DNA of 64,000 bases, taken from Planctomycetota bacterium. GTDB lineage: Bacteria; Planctomycetota; UBA1135; UBA2386. Shown here in pieces: positions 26,388-36,654 of the stretch. The translations under genes were made by a program, and so were the position numbers. The stretch spans positions 310,001-374,000 of the forward strand of contig JACKIB010000002.1 of assembly GCA_020638695.1 (NCBI GenBank), written 5' to 3'. The notes beneath the pieces are model-generated. The model worked only from the letters and a program-made list of their open reading frames with translations, made no database searches and was not told the DNA's origin. Position 1 is the stretch's first letter. Every line of letters begins with the position of its first letter.

Positions 26388-27548
26388 GAGCAGCTTCTCG
26401 ACCCGCGCGGCGATCGCGTCGCCGACCGCATTGCAGCCCGAAGCATCGGCGCGCCCGACCAGGTCGTAAGTGAGCACCTTGCCCTCGGCCAACTGCTGCG
26501 ACACGGCGGTCTCGATCGCCTCGGCAGCGCGCATCAGGCGCGGGTCGTCCTGCTTGCGACCCAGCCAGGCGAGGCCCTCCTTGGTCGCCAACAACATCGC
26601 CATCGGGTTGGCGCGGTCCTTGCCCGAGTGCTTGGGCGCACTGCCGTGGATCGGCTCCATCATCGCGTGGTCGTCACCGATGTTGCACCCGGCGGCCAGC
26701 CCCATTCCGCCCTGCAACACACTCGCCAGGTCGGTGCAGATGTCGCCGAACATGTTCGTGGTGACCAACACGTTGTAGAACTCCGGCTTGCCGATCAGCC
26801 ACTGCGTGAACGCGTCGACGATCGCGGTGTCCGGCGTGAGCTCGGGGTAGTCGGCGATCACCCGGTTGAACACGCGCTGGAAGAACATGCAGCCCTTGAG
26901 CACGTTGTCCTTGGCGATCGAGGTCACCCGCCGCACCCCGTCCTCCGGCGCCCCGCGATCGCGATCGCGCGCCAGTTCACAAGCGAAGCGGATCACCCGC
27001 TCCGAAGCCTCGCGGGTGATGATCCGAGTGTCGGTGGCGACTTCCTCGCGCCCGCCACGGGCCAGCACGCCGCCGGTCGGCACGTACATGCCCTCGGTGT
27101 TCTCCCGCACGAACACCATGTCGACCTTGCCCGCCTCCCACACCTGCCGCGGTTCGCCGTGGATGCGCTGCCGCACATTGGGGTAGAGCCGAACCGGGCG
27201 GACGTTGGCGTACAGGTTCAACCGCACTCGGTTGCCGATCACCGGCGAGTAGCCGGCCATGCGCCCATCGGGGAACCGCACCGGCGCACCGCTACCATCG
27301 GGATCGGGCCAGCCGACCGCCCCCAGCAGGATCAGGTCTGCGTCACTGCACACCTGCTCGGCGCCTTCCTCCCAATCGCGGCTGCCGTGCTCGAGGTAGA
27401 ACTTGCCACCGCTGCGGATGTGCTGCAGTTCGAAGGCGATCTTCGCGGTTCGGCTGACGGCGTCGAGGGTCTTCAGCGCCTGCGCCATGACCTCCTCGCC
27501 GATTCCATCGCCGGGCAGGATCGCGAGCTGGTAGACGTTCTTGCTCAT
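26385..27548 (-). CDS. Isocitrate/isopropylmalate dehydrogenase family protein
   Basis: The 387 residues carry the family motifs of NAD(P)-dependent decarboxylating dehydrogenases: LPGDGIGEEV near the start, RLNLYANVRPVRLYP, VFVRENTEGMYV with the substrate-binding Glu, SIAKDNVLK with the catalytic Lys, and NMFGDICTDLASVLQGGMGLAAGCNIG with the metal-binding Asp residues. The coenzyme loop is HGSAPKHSGKDRANPMAM. It may be 3-isopropylmalate dehydrogenase, but homoisocitrate or tartrate/malate dehydrogenases share these motifs and no leu genes are nearby, so no symbol is given. The start is ATG 27548 (MSKNVYQLAILPGDG). The stop codon forms the edge of the 183-bp repeat. Confidence 0.87.
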   Translation of the reverse strand: MSKNVYQLAILPGDGIGEEVMAQALKTLDAVSRTAKIAFELQHIRSGGKFYLEHGSRDWEEGAEQVCSDADLILLGAVGWPDPDGSGAPVRFPDGRMAGYSPVIGNRVRLNLYANVRPVRLYPNVRQRIHGEPRQVWEAGKVDMVFVRENTEGMYVPTGGVLARGGREEVATDTRIITREASERVIRFACELARDRDRGAPEDGVRRVTSIAKDNVLKGCMFFQRVFNRVIADYPELTPDTAIVDAFTQWLIGKPEFYNVLVTTNMFGDICTDLASVLQGGMGLAAGCNIGDDHAMMEPIHGSAPKHSGKDRANPMAMLLATKEGLAWLGRKQDDPRLMRAAEAIETAVSQQLAEGKVLTYDLVGRADASGCNAVGDAIAARVEKLL

Positions 27549-27724
27549 GGGGCGGAAGATCTTAGCCCGCACGACTCACCAACTCGTTGCCCAGTAGGTC
27601 GAAAGTGTCGATCCGGCGCACGGGCCGCCGACGCGCTTCGACGCACGCTACGGGCGTTCGACGGGAGCGACCCGCGGCGCTCGAAGCACGGTCCGGGTCG
27701 CGATGTCGAAGCGTGCCCCGCCCC

Positions 27725-28546
27725 TCACGCGGACGTGAACCGTCGGGCCAGCTCGGTGATGTGGGCGACTCCGGTCCCGCAACAGCCCCCGACGATGCTC
27801 GCTCCGCTGGCGACCCACTGCGCGGCATAGTCCGCGTAGCGATCGGGGGCGATTCGTTCCGGCATGAAACCCATCACCGGAGCGGCCCGTCCGGCGTTGG
27901 CGTACGCGCCGAACGGCACGCCCAACCCGGCGAGATGCGGAAGGTAGTCCGCAACGCGAGCGGCGGGGACACAGTTGACCAACACCGCGGTGGCACCGCG
28001 TTCCACCGCGCCGCGGGCCGCCTGACCGAGCTGCTCGGGGCTCAACAGGTCAGCGTTGGGCCCGGCAGTCGCGGAAGCCCAGGTGGGCAGCCCGGTCGCC
28101 ACGGCCTCTTCCACCGCGGCCCAGAGCTCGCCGAGATGCGGGAACGTCTCGACCAGCAGCAGATCGACCCCCGCGTCACGGAGCGCTCGCGCCATCGCGC
28201 GGTGCGTGACGCGTGCGTCCGGCGGACTCTCCTCCGGTCGATAGCAGTCCGCCACCGGCGCCATCGAGCCGGCCAGCCGCACGTCGAATCCCTCGAGGGC
28301 GGTCCGCGCACAGGTGACCGCGCGCTGCAGCAGCGCTTCCCAGTGATCCGGGAACCGCAACGGCTGGGTGCGGAAGGTGTTGGCTGTGTGCACGTGCGCC
28401 CCGGCCGACGCGTATTCGCGGTGGATCGCACACAGCACCTGCGGAGCGGTTTCCAACGCATGCGCACTCCACCCGGGCAGCGGCGTCGCGACGCCGCGGT
28501 CGAGCAACTCGGTCCCCAGAGGTCCGTCCAGCAGCGTGATGTCCAT
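27725..28546 (-). CDS. Homocysteine S-methyltransferase family protein
   Basis: The 273 residues form a Hcy-binding TIM barrel. It starts MDITLLDGPLGTELLDRG and has the zinc-binding cysteines in VLVNCVPA and at GGCCGTG near the C-terminus, the order found in MmuM-type and MetH N-terminal domains. It would transfer a methyl group, for instance from S-methylmethionine, to homocysteine. Length fits a stand-alone enzyme. A longer start at 28594 adds 16 residues (MNRPDWATVQPAGST) and cannot be excluded. It lies 178 bases from the dehydrogenase start and may share a transcript. Confidence 0.85.
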   Translation of the reverse strand: MDITLLDGPLGTELLDRGVATPLPGWSAHALETAPQVLCAIHREYASAGAHVHTANTFRTQPLRFPDHWEALLQRAVTCARTALEGFDVRLAGSMAPVADCYRPEESPPDARVTHRAMARALRDAGVDLLLVETFPHLGELWAAVEEAVATGLPTWASATAGPNADLLSPEQLGQAARGAVERGATAVLVNCVPAARVADYLPHLAGLGVPFGAYANAGRAAPVMGFMPERIAPDRYADYAAQWVASGASIVGGCCGTGVAHITELARRFTSA

Positions 28547-28909
28547 CGGTGTCGAGCCGGCCGGCTGGACGGTAGCCCAATCCGGGCGATTCACGACCGA
28601 GCTGTTGTGATCGCTCGAACCGCCTGACCCTGCTCCGCGACCAGAGGCACCCAGACGGCGCCCGTCTGCCCGCAGCAGGACTCAGCGCAGCTCGCGCCGC
28701 AGCTCGTGCCCACTCAGGGCCGCGGCGACGACGCGACGCGGGCCAGCGAGCGGCGGACACACAGCAGGGTCCGTCGGAGGTGTCGGGTATTCGTCTGCTG
28801 GGTCGCGCTCACGACGCGAAACTCCGGCGCACCGAGACACTGCGACACTTCCCCACGCCCCGCGGTCCGAAGTCCGGCGTCGCTCCGATTGCCGCGGCAC
28901 TCATGCAAC
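28547..28909. other. Intergenic gap between the methyltransferase gene and groEL
   Basis: There is no gene-like frame in these bases; translations are Arg/Ser/Pro-rich shadows. The gap holds the upstream region of the methyltransferase gene and, at its right edge, the groEL terminator hairpin listed separately. Confidence 0.35.
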
Positions 28910-28942
28910 GGGGCCCGCTGCCTCGACGAAGCAGCGGGCCCC
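28910..28942 (-). terminator. Hairpin after groEL
   Basis: A 12-bp perfect stem GGGGCCCGCTGC/GCAGCGGGCCCC with a 9-base loop begins 28 bases beyond the groEL stop. No T-tract follows on the minus strand, so it is an intrinsic terminator of the U-less kind or an mRNA 3' stabiliser. Confidence 0.6.
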
Positions 28943-28969
28943 GAATGCGGAACGGATCCGCGCGACGGA

Positions 28970-30589
<1,620 letters not shown>

Positions 30590-30641
30590 GTGGATTCTCC
30601 TGTTTTGAGTCGTGTGGGTGTGGTGACGGAACGCGCGGCGC

Positions 30642-30950
30642 CTACTCGATCACGGCGAGCACTTCGTCCTCGCCCATCACCAGGTAGTCCTCGCCGTCGA
30701 GCTTGATCTCGGAGCCGGCGTAGGAGGAAAACAGCACCCGGTCCTTGGCCTTGAGAGTCATCGGGATCCGCTCGCCGTTCTCGTTGAGCCGGCCGGCGCC
30801 GACCGCGATCACGGTGCCTTGCGCCGGCTTCTCCTTGGCGGAGTCCGGCAGCAGGATGCCGCCCTTGCTGACTTCTTCGGCGGCGGTCCGCTGGATGAGG
30901 ACGCGGTCGCCGAGCGGGGTGACGGAGGTCTTGGTCTTGGTCTTTGCCAT
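30642..30950 (-). CDS. groES: Co-chaperonin GroES
   Basis: GroES caps the GroEL ring. The 102-residue protein contains VTPLGDRVLIQRTAAEEVSKGGILLPDSAKEKPAQGTVIAVG, with the mobile GroEL-binding loop at about 22-34, and ends GEDYLVMGEDEVLAVIE. The N-terminus carries a short Lys/Thr-rich extension (MAKTKTKTSV). It is first in the groES-groEL operon. I looked for a CIRCE operator (TTAGCACTC and its inverted partner) upstream and found none, so HrcA control is not supported by this window. Confidence 0.96.
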   Translation of the reverse strand: MAKTKTKTSVTPLGDRVLIQRTAAEEVSKGGILLPDSAKEKPAQGTVIAVGAGRLNENGERIPMTLKAKDRVLFSSYAGSEIKLDGEDYLVMGEDEVLAVIE

Positions 30951-31032
30951 GGTTCGATGAGCGATGGTTGGGGAGAAGGTGATGGTGGGCCCGACCGAGT
31001 CGATCGGCCGACCCGGATCGGTTTGGCCCGGC

Positions 31033-31428
31033 TCAGGACAGCGGGGCGCCGGGGGGAAAGTGATGTTGGATCAGCCGATCCAACTCCAGCTGGAGGTCGC
31101 CGAAGTCGAGCGGCTTGCGCAGGAACGAGAACACGCCCGCAGCCCGCGCACGCTGGGTCTCGTGCCGCGAAGCCTCTCCCGACATCAGGATCGAGGGTAG
31201 CGGCCGGATCTCCCGGTTGATCCTCTCGAACAGCTCCAATCCCGAGCCACCGGGAAGGTGCATGTCGAAGATGCCGAAGTCGAGCGGGACCCGCCGGGCC
31301 ACGTCGAGCGCGGCAACCCCACGGTCGGCGGCGTGAATCGACCAACCCCGCGCATCAAGCAGCTCCAGCAGGGTCTGCCGCAGGGGGTCATGGTCTTCGA
31401 CCAGCAAGACGGAGAAGGCGCGTGGCAT
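31033..31428 (-). CDS. Stand-alone response regulator receiver protein
   Basis: The 131 residues are a single CheY-type receiver domain, with the acidic pair in LLVEDHD (Glu11, Asp12), the phosphorylated Asp55 in GIFDMHLPGGSG, Ser83 in LMSGEA and Lys105 in FLRKPLD. There is no output domain, so it acts by protein contact. An in-frame ATG at 31470 would add 14 residues; I prefer 31428 (MPRAFSVLLVEDHD). The partner kinase is not in the window. It is transcribed in the same direction as groES, 82 bases away. Confidence 0.88.
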   Translation of the reverse strand: MPRAFSVLLVEDHDPLRQTLLELLDARGWSIHAADRGVAALDVARRVPLDFGIFDMHLPGGSGLELFERINREIRPLPSILMSGEASRHETQRARAAGVFSFLRKPLDFGDLQLELDRLIQHHFPPGAPLS

Positions 31429-32075
31429 GGAGGTCGGGTCCTCGTGGGGCGCCCCGTTCGCAATCTCCATGCCGCCCCGGGCATCGGCGGTCGGCGGGAT
31501 CGCGGCCGCGGCTCCAGCCGCGGCCCGAGGAGACCAGTCGAACCCGCTCGGGCCCGGCGAACCGCGTCAGGACCGGCCCTCCTGGCCTGGCCAGCGTGTG
31601 CGTCACGGCCGAGACCCCCCACCCCCCGAGGCCGGTGCTCTGCCACCGTGTCAGGAGATGCCACGCCATGGGCTGCCAATTCGGCGCCCGTCCGGCCGGG
31701 CCAGGCCCGCGCCCTCGCTCGCACTCCCGAGCGAGGCGGGTTCGCCGGACCAAATCGAAGACTGGGACAGCCGGCGATGCCTCCCCGAGCGGGGTCGGGC
31801 TCTCGGCCTGTCCGGCCGCGGCACCATCTTGGGGGTCCACACGTTCGGGGCGGCGACCCGGCGTGCCATGCGTACTCGCCCAAGTTCGTCGCGTGAGCGG
31901 CGGGTCATACGGTCCGTCGCGAGGAACCGGGATGAACGGGCGCTCGGCGAGTCAGCCCGAGGACCGACCTGCGACCCCGCGGACGGCCCGTGAGGTCCAG
32001 CGACAACCACCGCCGCGCGAACGGGATGCCAAAGAGGGGTCGGTCGAAACCCGACCCGGCCGGGGCACCCGCGGG
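31429..32075. other. Long intergenic gap of about 650 bases
   Basis: Several frames stay open here on both strands, but all translate to Arg/Pro/Gly/Ala-rich sequence with no domain, which is usual for shadow frames in high-GC DNA. A GC-rich inverted repeat GGCCGCGGCTCCAGCCGCGGCC-like structure lies at about 31509-31530. Near 32045-32075 a CCCGGCCGGG palindrome followed on the minus strand by TCGGGTTTCG could end the acidic protein's transcript. I see nothing else. Confidence 0.35.
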
Positions 32076-32417
32076 TCAGTCGTCGTCGTCCCCGTCGAGG
32101 TAGTCGTCCATCGAGTCGTCGTCGTCCTCCTCCGACTCCTCCTCCTCGCCGGCATCGAGGTCCTCGTCGTCGAAGTCCTCGTCTTCGTCCTCGCCGAAGT
32201 CCTCGTCGTCGAAATCGTCCTCGTCCGCGCCCTCCGACTCGTCGGCGACATCGTCGAAGTCCTCGTCTTCGTAGCTGGCGAGCACGCGATCCCAGTCCTC
32301 GACCTCGATCGGGTTGTTGCAGACCAGGCAGATCCCGTCGTTTTCGCGGAGATCCTCCAGGCCTTCGATCGAGCGGTAGGCCTTGTTGCACTCGTCACAG
32401 GTGACGACCTTTCCCAT
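32076..32417 (-). CDS. Zinc-ribbon protein with a highly acidic C-terminal tail
   Basis: The first 45 of 113 residues hold two CxxC pairs (CDEC and CLVC, about 24 residues apart), a small zinc ribbon. From about residue 50 the sequence is almost all Asp and Glu with Phe at intervals (EDEDFDDVADESEG, FDDEDFGEDEDEDFDD), ending DDYLDGDDDD. The tail resembles RNA-polymerase delta-type or nucleoprotein acidic tails that mimic nucleic acid. No partner is evident. The start ATG 32417 gives the ribbon at the N-terminus; longer in-frame starts run through antisense of another gene. Cytoplasmic role in nucleic-acid or protein binding is inference. Confidence 0.75.
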   Translation of the reverse strand: MGKVVTCDECNKAYRSIEGLEDLRENDGICLVCNNPIEVEDWDRVLASYEDEDFDDVADESEGADEDDFDDEDFGEDEDEDFDDEDLDAGEEEESEEDDDDSMDDYLDGDDDD

Positions 32418-32570
32418 GGTGTTGTCTGACTCGGTAGAGAGGGTGTGAGACTCGGAATCGACCGGGCGGGGCGGACCGCCCGATCCCGGGATCCTGCCAC
32501 GTGCCAGAGGCCCGGGGAAGTCCCCGATGTTCCGAAATTTTCGCCCTTCCGATGGTCGATAGACCCCCCC

Positions 32571-33170
32571 ATGGGCCGGACCAATTGGGTCATCCTGTGG
32601 ATCGGGCTGATCGGTTGCACGGCGCTCAGCTTCATGCTGCGGCGCGGCCTCGAACTCGGACGGGACGCCAGAGTCGGGGATGTCGTACGCGAGGTGCAGG
32701 CGATCCACGGCAATGTGCTGCTGGCGCCACCGCGATTCGCGATCGAGCCGGGTTCCGATCTCGGTGTGCTCACGCTCGAGCCCCGGCTGCGGCACCGCAG
32801 CGCGATCCTCGCCCAGGAGGTGGGTGAATCGGCCTGGCGCGCTGCTGGCGCGAAGCCCGAGTTCGCGCGCCTGCGCGTCGTGGTACCTGCCTCCGAAGAG
32901 TACCCGCTGCAGACCTTCGAGATCGCCCCACCGCTTCTCGGCAGCCGCCGGGGCATCTCGGCGGCATCCGGCAAGGTGCCGACCGCGCCAGGCACGACGA
33001 AGTCGAGCACGAGCAAGTCGAGCACGGTGAAGCCGGGCACAGTGAAGCCGGGCACAGTGAAGCCGGAGACAGTGAAGCCGGAGACGGTGAAGCCGGAGAC
33101 GGTGAAGCCGGAGACGGTGAAGCCGGAATCCCTCGAGTCGAGCACGGCAGCCGGAACCGCGAAGCGGTAG
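32571..33170 (+). CDS. Membrane-anchored protein with a C-terminal pentapeptide repeat
   Basis: The 199 residues start with one membrane segment (NWVILWIGLIGCTALSFML). A soluble domain of about 100 residues follows that I cannot assign. From about residue 140 the sequence becomes Ser/Thr/Lys-rich and then runs as repeats of TVKPG/TVKPE (about seven units at about 33021-33125) before a short Ser/Ala tail. The Pro/Lys repeat would be extended and flexible. The ATG at 32571 was preferred since the upstream frame lacks a membrane start. It lies divergent from the acidic protein gene. Confidence 0.6.
   Translation: MGRTNWVILWIGLIGCTALSFMLRRGLELGRDARVGDVVREVQAIHGNVLLAPPRFAIEPGSDLGVLTLEPRLRHRSAILAQEVGESAWRAAGAKPEFARLRVVVPASEEYPLQTFEIAPPLLGSRRGISAASGKVPTAPGTTKSSTSKSSTVKPGTVKPGTVKPETVKPETVKPETVKPETVKPESLESSTAAGTAKR
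33021..33125 (+). repeat. 15-bp minisatellite, about seven units
   Basis: Seven or so consecutive copies of a 15-base unit (ACGGTGAAGCCGGAG and close variants) encode TVKPE/TVKPG. Neighbouring units are identical or differ at one or two bases, suggesting recent slippage or unequal exchange. Copy-number change keeps the frame. Confidence 0.85.
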
Positions 33171-33206
33171 GCCGACCGGCGCGCGCAAGCCGCGATAATC
33201 CGCGGG

Positions 33207-35141
33207 ATGCCATGGTTCGCCGCAGCCCTCCTGCTGGCTCCGCAGCAACCCGCGTTCGTGGTACACAACCCGAGCGCGGTGCCCCGGCGCGAGACCTTGC
33301 GCGTCTCGATGCCGCTGCCACAGGGGCGCTGGCGCAAACTGGGCACCGCGCGCATCGCGGGACACGCCGCGCCGCTGGTTCCGCTCGTGCACTGGGGTGA
33401 CGGGTCGGTGGCGGTCGTACAGATCCAGCCACGGCTCGAACTCGCGCCACGCCAGCGCCGCCGCGTACTGGTCGAGCTCTCCGACGAAGAGGCCCGACCT
33501 GGCGAGGTAGCTGCGCCGCCGCCGGTACCTCGGGTCCACACCGAACTCGAGGATCCATGGGGCACCGTCTATCGGGCGGACCTGCTTCCGGACCCCACCG
33601 CCGGACCGAACGGCGTGCTGTCGGCGACGCCACACGTGGTGGTCCAGCGGTTGGTCGGAAGCCACCGCGCAGGTTCACGGACCTTCTTCGGCCTGGTCGG
33701 CTATCTGGTGAACCTGGACCGGCGTGTCGAGCTGACCTTGTCGCTGGACAATGGTGCCCACCACGACGCGCCGGTCCTCGGCCCGGCGCGCTTCCGCGCG
33801 TTCCGCCTGGTGGTCGATGACCCAAACCTGCGCATTCGACCGAGGTTCGCCCGCGAGAACCACCTTCCGTTGCCGCACCGTCACCACGGCTCGTGGATCC
33901 AGGACCTGCTCGGTCCCTCCCTGCAGCTCTACCTCGGCGACGCGACCGCCAAGACCTGGCGGTTCGACCTGTACCGCGACCACCCCGACGCGCCGCCTGG
34001 CGAAACCGAGGCGGTACGCCTGTCGGTCGAGCAACCGCTCGTCGCCCTCCCGGAACTCGCGTGGACTCGGTCGACCGGCGCGTTCGGCACGCACGGCGGT
34101 CCGGCCCCGGGGCCGGGCGAGCCGACTTCGACCGTGAACGAGATCGCCTTCGCGTGGCGGACCAGCGGCGAATTCGGGCCGTTCGGCGACTTCGGTGACG
34201 CGCGTGATGCGGCGGCGAACGGCACTCCCCGCAACGGACCGTGCGCGCTGCACAACGTGCTGCGATTCGCCGCGCCCGAGCTGTTGCGCAGCGCCGAGGG
34301 AATGGTGTTGCAACAATCGCTTCGGCCGACGCCCGGTCAGCCGGTGCGGACGCCCGTCGCTGCCGCCGCACTGCGCCAACGGATGTCAGTGCGGGCGATG
34401 CAGCGCCCCCACGGCTTCACCGCCCTCGACTACGAGCACTTCTCGGTCGACCTGCTGTTCGACTACTACTGGTTGACTGGCGATCCCTACGCACACCGAG
34501 AACTGCGCCGGGCAGGGATCGGCCTACGGCGCGTTCTCCACGACCTGCCGATGCAGACCTGTCGGGGCGAAGGTTGGTGCATGCAGGCAGCGGTAGCGAT
34601 CGAACGGGCAGGCGCCGCACGGGGACTGGTTGCTTGGCTCCGTACGCGGTTCGCGAACGAAGTACGGCCGCACCTCGGCCGCGACCGCGACCGGTTCGTG
34701 CTCGCCCAACCGCCACACCCCGACGCATTCGATGGTCGAACGCGCTTCGATTGCCCGTGGCAGATGGCCGCGTTCGTGCACGGCGCACACGCGATGTTCC
34801 GGCACTGCGGTGACGCGCAGCTGCGCGATGCCGCCGTGCGGGCCGCCGCGGTCATGGCGGGCCCCGGGTGGCTCGACGACGTGGGGCCGAAGTACTTCGT
34901 CACCGCATCCGCGCTCGGCGAAGACTGCATGCCGATCGGCCACGGGCCGCTCGAGGGAACCGCGGTGCTGCAGATCGGAGGGTTCGTGCTCGCCGCCGAA
35001 CTCGCGACCGACCACGCGCAGCGCACGCTGTTTCGAACCCGCGCCCAGATCATCGTCGCGCCGCACCGGAAGTCCGACCTCGAACGGACCGCTGCCAACC
35101 CGTGGTTCCAGCTCGCGCTGGACCGCTGGGCCGTGCGCTGA
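33207..35141 (+). CDS. Exported protein, possibly PcRGLX/YetA-like polysaccharide lyase family
   Basis: The 644 residues begin with a short hydrophobic signal-like segment (MPWFAAALLLAPQQPA). An N-terminal beta domain (VHNPSAVPRRETLRVSMPLPQG) is followed by a second beta domain and then a long helical region with repeated WLTGDPYAHRE- and GDAQLRDAAVRAA-type pairs, the look of an alpha/alpha toroid. That arrangement resembles the exo-rhamnogalacturonan lyase (PcRGLX/YetA) group, but I recognise it only by general layout and the opening segment, so the function is uncertain. The GTG/ATG choice does not change the domains. It precedes kynU by 141 bases. Confidence 0.6.
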   Translation: MPWFAAALLLAPQQPAFVVHNPSAVPRRETLRVSMPLPQGRWRKLGTARIAGHAAPLVPLVHWGDGSVAVVQIQPRLELAPRQRRRVLVELSDEEARPGEVAAPPPVPRVHTELEDPWGTVYRADLLPDPTAGPNGVLSATPHVVVQRLVGSHRAGSRTFFGLVGYLVNLDRRVELTLSLDNGAHHDAPVLGPARFRAFRLVVDDPNLRIRPRFARENHLPLPHRHHGSWIQDLLGPSLQLYLGDATAKTWRFDLYRDHPDAPPGETEAVRLSVEQPLVALPELAWTRSTGAFGTHGGPAPGPGEPTSTVNEIAFAWRTSGEFGPFGDFGDARDAAANGTPRNGPCALHNVLRFAAPELLRSAEGMVLQQSLRPTPGQPVRTPVAAAALRQRMSVRAMQRPHGFTALDYEHFSVDLLFDYYWLTGDPYAHRELRRAGIGLRRVLHDLPMQTCRGEGWCMQAAVAIERAGAARGLVAWLRTRFANEVRPHLGRDRDRFVLAQPPHPDAFDGRTRFDCPWQMAAFVHGAHAMFRHCGDAQLRDAAVRAAAVMAGPGWLDDVGPKYFVTASALGEDCMPIGHGPLEGTAVLQIGGFVLAAELATDHAQRTLFRTRAQIIVAPHRKSDLERTAANPWFQLALDRWAVR

Positions 35142-35282
35142 GACGGACCGGGCCGCGAACGCGCTCGCTTCCGTGGTGGATTTGCGACCGGGTCGCGATC
35201 CGGCCACCCCGATCCCCCGACGACCGAAATCGCGCGACCGCGCGACGCGCCATTCTGCGGCGGCTCACTACACTCGACGACG

Positions 35283-36476
35283 ATGGATGACCCCCTGAGC
35301 ACCTGGCGCGGCGAGTTCCCGATCGTCCAGTCCACCAACTACCTGATCAGCAACTCGTTGGGTGCGATGCCCAAGGCCGCTCGCGCGAGCGTCGGCCGCT
35401 ACGTGGACCTGTGGGACCAGCGCGGGGTCCGCGCGTGGGCCGACGAATGGTGGGTACTCAAGGACCGGTTCGCCGACCTCTGCGCCGGAATCCTCGGCGT
35501 TCCGTCCGGCTCGGTCTCGATGCACCAGAACGTGGCGATGGCCAGCGAGGCGATCCTGTCGTGCTTCGACTTCAGCGGGACGCGCAACCGCATCGTCTAC
35601 ACCGAGTTGAACTTCCCCTCGGTGATGTACCTGTACGAAGGCCAACGCAGCCGCGGCGCGGAGATCGTGCGGGTGCCCGGCGACGCCGAGGGAATCACCG
35701 TCGACACGCAACGGTTGCTGGACGCGATCGACGAACGAACCCTCCTGGTGCCGATCAGCCACGCGCTGTTCCGCAGCAGTTTCCTGCAGGACGTGCCGGC
35801 GATCGTCGAGAAGGCGCGCCGGGTCGGCGCGTTCGTGATCCTCGACGTGTTCCAGTCGGTCGGCACCGTGCCGCTGAGTCTGCGCGAATGGGGTGTGCAC
35901 GCCGCGGTGGGTGGCGCCCTCAAGTACCTGTGCGGCGGGCCGGGCAATTGCTTCCTGTACGTCGACCCCGACGAGCGCGCTCGCCTGCGGCCGGCGTTCA
36001 CGGGTTGGGCGGCGCACAAGGACCCGTTCGCGTTCTCGATCGACGGCCAGGACTACCGTGATGACGGGGGCCGGTTCCTCAACGGCACCCCGAACGTGCC
36101 CGCGCTCTACGCCGGCCTCGAGGGCGTGCGGATCATCGCCGAGATCGGGGTGGCCGCGATCCGCGAGAACAGCCGACGCCTGACCGCGAAGATCATCGAG
36201 CGGGCGCAGCACCACGGCCTGAAGGTCCGTTCGCCGCTCGACGCCGACCGCCGCTCGGGGCACGTGTCGATCGACGTCCCCGACGGCTACGAAGTGTGCC
36301 AGGCGCTGCTCGCCGAGGACATCATCGCCGACTACCGCCCCGCCGCCGGGATCCGCCTGTCGCCGCACTTCTACACCCTGGAGGCGGAGTGCATCGAGGC
36401 GGTGGATCGGATCGCCGCGATCCTCGCCGATGGCGAGCACCTGCGCTTCAAGGGCAAGGCCCACCAGCCCGGCTAG
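35283..36476 (+). CDS. kynU: Kynureninase (PLP-dependent, aminotransferase class V fold)
   Basis: Kynureninase cleaves kynurenine to anthranilate and alanine. The 397-residue product has FNSLG-like NSLGAMP (24-30), the PLP-contacting Asp188 in FVILDVFQSVG, and the Schiff-base Lys214 in GGALKYLCGGPGN, followed by the family's YV motif. The next gene encodes kynurenine formamidase, which supports the call over other class V enzymes. The stop codon TAG is part of a CTAG that flanks a miniature inverted-repeat element; without the two elements in the gap the kynB start would lie two bases after this stop. Confidence 0.9.
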   Translation: MDDPLSTWRGEFPIVQSTNYLISNSLGAMPKAARASVGRYVDLWDQRGVRAWADEWWVLKDRFADLCAGILGVPSGSVSMHQNVAMASEAILSCFDFSGTRNRIVYTELNFPSVMYLYEGQRSRGAEIVRVPGDAEGITVDTQRLLDAIDERTLLVPISHALFRSSFLQDVPAIVEKARRVGAFVILDVFQSVGTVPLSLREWGVHAAVGGALKYLCGGPGNCFLYVDPDERARLRPAFTGWAAHKDPFAFSIDGQDYRDDGGRFLNGTPNVPALYAGLEGVRIIAEIGVAAIRENSRRLTAKIIERAQHHGLKVRSPLDADRRSGHVSIDVPDGYEVCQALLAEDIIADYRPAAGIRLSPHFYTLEAECIEAVDRIAAILADGEHLRFKGKAHQPG

Positions 36477-36654
36477 CCCGGACTATTCATGAGCAGCGTC
36501 GCGAGATCGTGCAAGGTTGTTGCTGGCAAGGAGAACGGCAGGTTCTGCCCGGAGGCGGGGTGCCTCCCCGTCGAGGAGCGGGTTCTGACGTTCGACGAAG
36601 CCAGCAGCGAACTTGCGCGATCGCAGCAGCTCGGTCATGAATAGTCCGGGCTAG
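36473..36654. mobile_element. CTAG-flanked miniature inverted-repeat element, family alpha (copy A)
   Basis: The 174-bp core 36477-36650 has perfect 16-bp termini (CCCGGACTATTCATGA) and lies between two CTAG tetranucleotides (36473-36476, 36651-36654). The arms stay partly complementary for about 55 bases, so a strand could fold as one long imperfect hairpin, and the centre holds a GGAGGC-GGGGT-GCCTCC stem. It encodes nothing. Copy B at 55400-55583 is the reverse complement with two substitutions and a two-base insertion, so the spread is recent. The left CTAG contains the kynU stop codon. Confidence 0.85.

Noticed and set aside
30951..31032. CIRCE operator upstream of groES
   Set aside because: I searched the upstream sequence for the TTAGCACTC inverted repeat and found nothing close.
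31422..32429. Plus-strand frame of 335 codons in the gap before the acidic protein gene
   Set aside because: Arg/Pro-rich start and a Val-rich end that is the antisense of the Asp/Glu tail; no domain.
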